A DNA stretch of 64,000 bases from an uncultured SAR324 cluster bacterium. Its GTDB lineage: Bacteria; SAR324; NAC60-12. The translations under genes and the position numbers were made by a program. The stretch covers positions 27,066 to 91,065 of the forward strand of contig CACERX010000003.1 in assembly GCA_902562015.1 (NCBI GenBank), given 5' to 3'. Under the pieces are notes generated by a model. The model did not search any database, had not been told where the DNA came from, and saw only the letters and a program-made list of their open reading frames with translations. This document shows positions 61,718 through 64,000 of this stretch, piece by piece (position 1 is the first letter of the stretch; each line of letters begins with the position of its first letter).

Positions 61718-63532
61718 TCATGAAATGTTTTCGTTTTGCAGTTCCCACATCTGTTGATAATACCCAGGACGCTGGATAAGATCATTGTGCACGCCTTGTT
61801 CTGCTATTTTTCCTTCATCCAGCACCAAAATCCAATCTGCTCGTTCCATCGATGTAACTCGATGTGAAACAATCATAATGCTGCCTGCCAATGCTTGCAT
61901 CCCATTTTCTGGTTTAAGAAGCTTGTGAATTTCCTTAAGCAAAAAACGTTCTGTCTCATAATCAACTGCAGAAAGGACATTATCCAATATCAAAAGGCTA
62001 CACGGTTTCAACATAGCTCTTGCCAGGCTGATTCTCTGCTTTTGTCCACCTGAGAGCATTATGCCTTTTTCTCCAACCATAGTTTTTTCCTGTTTAGGAA
62101 ATCGTCCCACCTCGACCTCCAGTGCAGCCGCACGAAGGGTATTACGGAAATGTTCTGGACTTTCTAATTCATTAATCGCTTCAGAAAATCTGATGTTATT
62201 TTCAACAGTATCTGAAAATAAAAAGGGCTCCTGAGTTACTGTCCTTATACAGGAGCGTATATCATAATCACTTAATTCAGCATGATCCTGCTTGCCAACA
62301 AAAATAGCTCCTTTCCCCATGTCCAAATAACGGTTCAAGCCATTGACAAGAGTTGATTTGCCTGAACCGATCCGTCCAAGTAATCCTATAACTTGCCCAG
62401 GTTTAATATTAAAACTTACATTTTTAAGTGTATTTTTGTTGCTAAAAGGATATCGGTAACTCAAATTATCAACTGTTAATTTATTTTCTGCAAAAAGTGA
62501 CTTCAGCTCAGTCTGAGGAAGAGATTTTAATTGACTTCGTGGCACTTTCTGCTGCAATACTGTCTGAATGCTTGAAAGCCCAATAAATCCCTGCTGAATC
62601 ATAGTGGTGAGCCAACCCAACCCCATTAGAGGAAATGTCAATAGTGCGGAATATGCTATAAAAGCAGTAAGCTCTCCAATAGTAAACTCCGCCTTGATAA
62701 CCATTATCCCCCCAACCAGAAGGACCAGAAGTTTCAAGAAATGCTCCAGATTACTCAACATGGGCAACACAAATGAACGGGTCCAAGCAATTTTCATTGA
62801 ACGAATGAGCATTTCCTGATTTTCATTTTCAAAACGACCTTTGCTCCAGTTCCGCATAGTCTGGCTTTTGATCAGATCTATTGCCGACAACGATGATACC
62901 GTGAACCCTGAAAGGCGCTGCAGACTTTCCATTCGTGCCTGCATGTTTCGCACAAGAACATGCATTCCTAAACGCACTGCAGTAAAAACTAATAAGATCG
63001 GAATGATGCAGTAAAGTGTGAGACTTGGAGAAAGCTGCCACATCTTAAATGGAGTCATTGAAAGTGCAGAGGTTATATTAAAAGATTGCATCAATCCAAA
63101 GCCACAAATCATCCTCACTCCGGTAATATCATTGTTAATTCTTGAAATAATATTACCAGAAGGATTTGCTTCATAATAATCTTTCTGAAGAGCCATAAGT
63201 TTGTAAAACATATCATTCTTGATCTGACATTCAATTGCACGGCCTGGATTAAAAAAAAGGATCCTTGAAAGTGTTCGTACAAAAATCATGACAACAGCAA
63301 GACCAAGCATGATAAACATATAATCCCATAACAAATCCTGTCTGGTTTTCAGATCATTATTCAACAAATCTATGCTTAAACGAACATACTCCGGAATGCT
63401 AACAGCAATCCAATTGGTTACGAGTATTGCAATTATACCTAATGAATATGAAAGCCAATGCTGCTTGATATAGTAGCCAAGCAAAACATACTTTTTTGTT
63501 GTTTTAGGAGGCACGTAATTTATTTTTTTCAA
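61718..63532 (-). CDS. ABC transporter, fused permease-ATPase (MdlA-like) with altered catalytic residue
   Basis: 604 residues: six-helix type I exporter domain (~20-320) and one NBD (~345-590) with Walker A GRIGSGKSTLVN, Q-loop TQEPFLFSDTVENNIRFSEA, signature MLSGGQKQRISLARA, Walker B SLLILDNVLSAVDYETE and H-loop SHRVTSM. After Walker B the catalytic Glu is Asn (LDN). MdlA-type halves of heterodimeric exporters often have Asp here. A partner with a normal Glu would be expected, yet no second half-transporter adjoins it. The substrate is unknown (lipid or multidrug type). Confidence 0.87.
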   Translation of the reverse strand: MKKINYVPPKTTKKYVLLGYYIKQHWLSYSLGIIAILVTNWIAVSIPEYVRLSIDLLNNDLKTRQDLLWDYMFIMLGLAVVMIFVRTLSRILFFNPGRAIECQIKNDMFYKLMALQKDYYEANPSGNIISRINNDITGVRMICGFGLMQSFNITSALSMTPFKMWQLSPSLTLYCIIPILLVFTAVRLGMHVLVRNMQARMESLQRLSGFTVSSLSAIDLIKSQTMRNWSKGRFENENQEMLIRSMKIAWTRSFVLPMLSNLEHFLKLLVLLVGGIMVIKAEFTIGELTAFIAYSALLTFPLMGLGWLTTMIQQGFIGLSSIQTVLQQKVPRSQLKSLPQTELKSLFAENKLTVDNLSYRYPFSNKNTLKNVSFNIKPGQVIGLLGRIGSGKSTLVNGLNRYLDMGKGAIFVGKQDHAELSDYDIRSCIRTVTQEPFLFSDTVENNIRFSEAINELESPEHFRNTLRAAALEVEVGRFPKQEKTMVGEKGIMLSGGQKQRISLARAMLKPCSLLILDNVLSAVDYETERFLLKEIHKLLKPENGMQALAGSIMIVSHRVTSMERADWILVLDEGKIAEQGVHNDLIQRPGYYQQMWELQNENIS

Positions 63533-63635
63533 AGAGATTTCATTATCTATGTCTGTATAAGCCAGATTTCCTACTTAATTTCATAATCGTGTCTAAAATG
63601 ATTTTTTATATAGGCAATTTTGGTAAAATTGAGAT

Positions 63636-64000
63636 TTACAACTTGGAAGACGATGCTTTTTTTCTTTTGCGTTGCATTGCTTGGCGATTCTTGCGAATTT
63701 TCTGGTATTTCCATACTGCTTTGTTATGTTCACTTAATGTCCTAGAAAACTCACTACTACCATCCCCTCGTGCCACAAAATACAAGTATTTATTTTCTGC
63801 TGGATAAAGCACACTATGTAATGATGCACGTCCTGGATTCGAAATAGGAGAAGGAGGTAAACCATAAAGCCGGTAAGTGTTGTAAGGGGTCGGTGTACGT
63901 AAATGCTTTCTGGTCAAATTGCCGTCGAAATTTTTTATCCCATAAATTACTGTTGGATCGCTATCTAGCCTCATCCTACGTTTCAAACGATTATGAAAAA
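63636..64000 (-). CDS. mltG: Endolytic murein transglycosylase MltG, C-terminal part (5' end beyond right edge)
   Basis: The frame enters from the right edge with FHNRLKRRMRLDSDPTVIYG, the MltG (YceG) signature, followed by TPTPYNTYRLYGLPPSPISN, PG, and YFVARGDGSSEFSRTLSEHN; it ends in a basic tail. MltG cleaves nascent glycan strands at the inner membrane and sets their length. A TTG inside the frame (63984-63986) is not a real start, because conserved sequence continues upstream of it. The conserved catalytic Glu lies outside the window. Confidence 0.93.
   Translation of the reverse strand, partial: FHNRLKRRMRLDSDPTVIYGIKNFDGNLTRKHLRTPTPYNTYRLYGLPPSPISNPGRASLHSVLYPAENKYLYFVARGDGSSEFSRTLSEHNKAVWKYQKIRKNRQAMQRKRKKASSSKL

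Noticed and set aside
1..64000. CRISPR arrays, tRNA/rRNA genes, toxin-antitoxin pairs, phage or secretion-system clusters
   Set aside because: Looked for by eye in the intergenic regions and among the encoded proteins on both strands; none found. A covariance-model scan could still reveal a small RNA that I cannot see.

Overview
The window comes from an AT-rich, Gram-negative bacterial chromosome. Outer-membrane biogenesis genes (LptF/G-type permease, O-antigen ligase, a beta-barrel protein), a flagellar operon with a sigma-54-type promoter, a sigma-54 response regulator, anaerobic-type corrin genes and a stand-alone ATP synthase Fo operon (atpZ-atpI-atpB-atpE) together suggest a deltaproteobacterial-grade lineage. 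A marine SAR324-like organism would fit, but that is a guess from gene content; I see no rRNA or other direct taxonomic marker. I found no tRNA, rRNA, CRISPR array, insertion sequence, prophage or integrase. This is core chromosome with short operons, many convergent or divergent pairs, and several decaying genes.

Layout. 1-4.6 kb: leftward cobalt-early cobalamin operon cbiX-cbiC-cbiET-cbiL-cbiG, running off the left edge. 4.7-11.3 kb: trmL, an amine-oxidase-like flavoprotein, ddl, aspS (carrying a one-base frameshift), then flgB-flgC-fliE behind a good sigma-54 promoter. 11.4-20.3 kb: argH, O-antigen ligase, a dead prpE fragment next to acs, the Fo operon (whose c subunit has Na+-type ligands), and aroC. 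20.6-31.6 kb: acyltransferase, trkH, a RelA-type (p)ppGpp synthetase, NUDIX, rlmH, a LapA-TPR fusion, recO, msrA and a UvrD-family helicase. 31.7-39.3 kb: ftsY with a 15-bp tandem repeat in its membrane helix, lptF/G, a pseudo-receiver protein with a very long acidic tail, psuG, phnW and a glutamine amidotransferase. 39.3-42.7 kb: glycosyltransferase, a PolB-like exonuclease pseudogene with five in-frame stops, and a nicotinate phosphoribosyltransferase. 42.9-49.2 kb: outer-membrane protein, maf, mrdA-mreD-mreC and hom. 49.6-64 kb: OYE-like flavin oxidoreductase, hisE-ntrC, an unknown protein, two tandem Na+/H+ antiporter paralogues, an M48 protease-TPR fusion, a TraB-family protein, a ModF-like double ATPase, an ABC exporter and the 3' end of mltG.

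Common threads. Envelope growth is prominent (ddl, mrdA, mreC, mreD, mltG, lptF/G, lapA-TPR, O-antigen ligase). Ion handling is another: a possible Na+-dependent ATP synthase, two Na+/H+ antiporters and TrkH would make a coherent sodium economy. Gene decay is visible in the prpE and exonuclease relics and perhaps a 46-codon relic upstream of hom. I do not see a multi-gene system of unknown type. The best leads are the sodium-type c subunit with its antiporter pair, the unusual RelA architecture, the pseudo-receiver scaffold, the ABC exporter with an altered catalytic residue, and the frameshift in the essential gene aspS.
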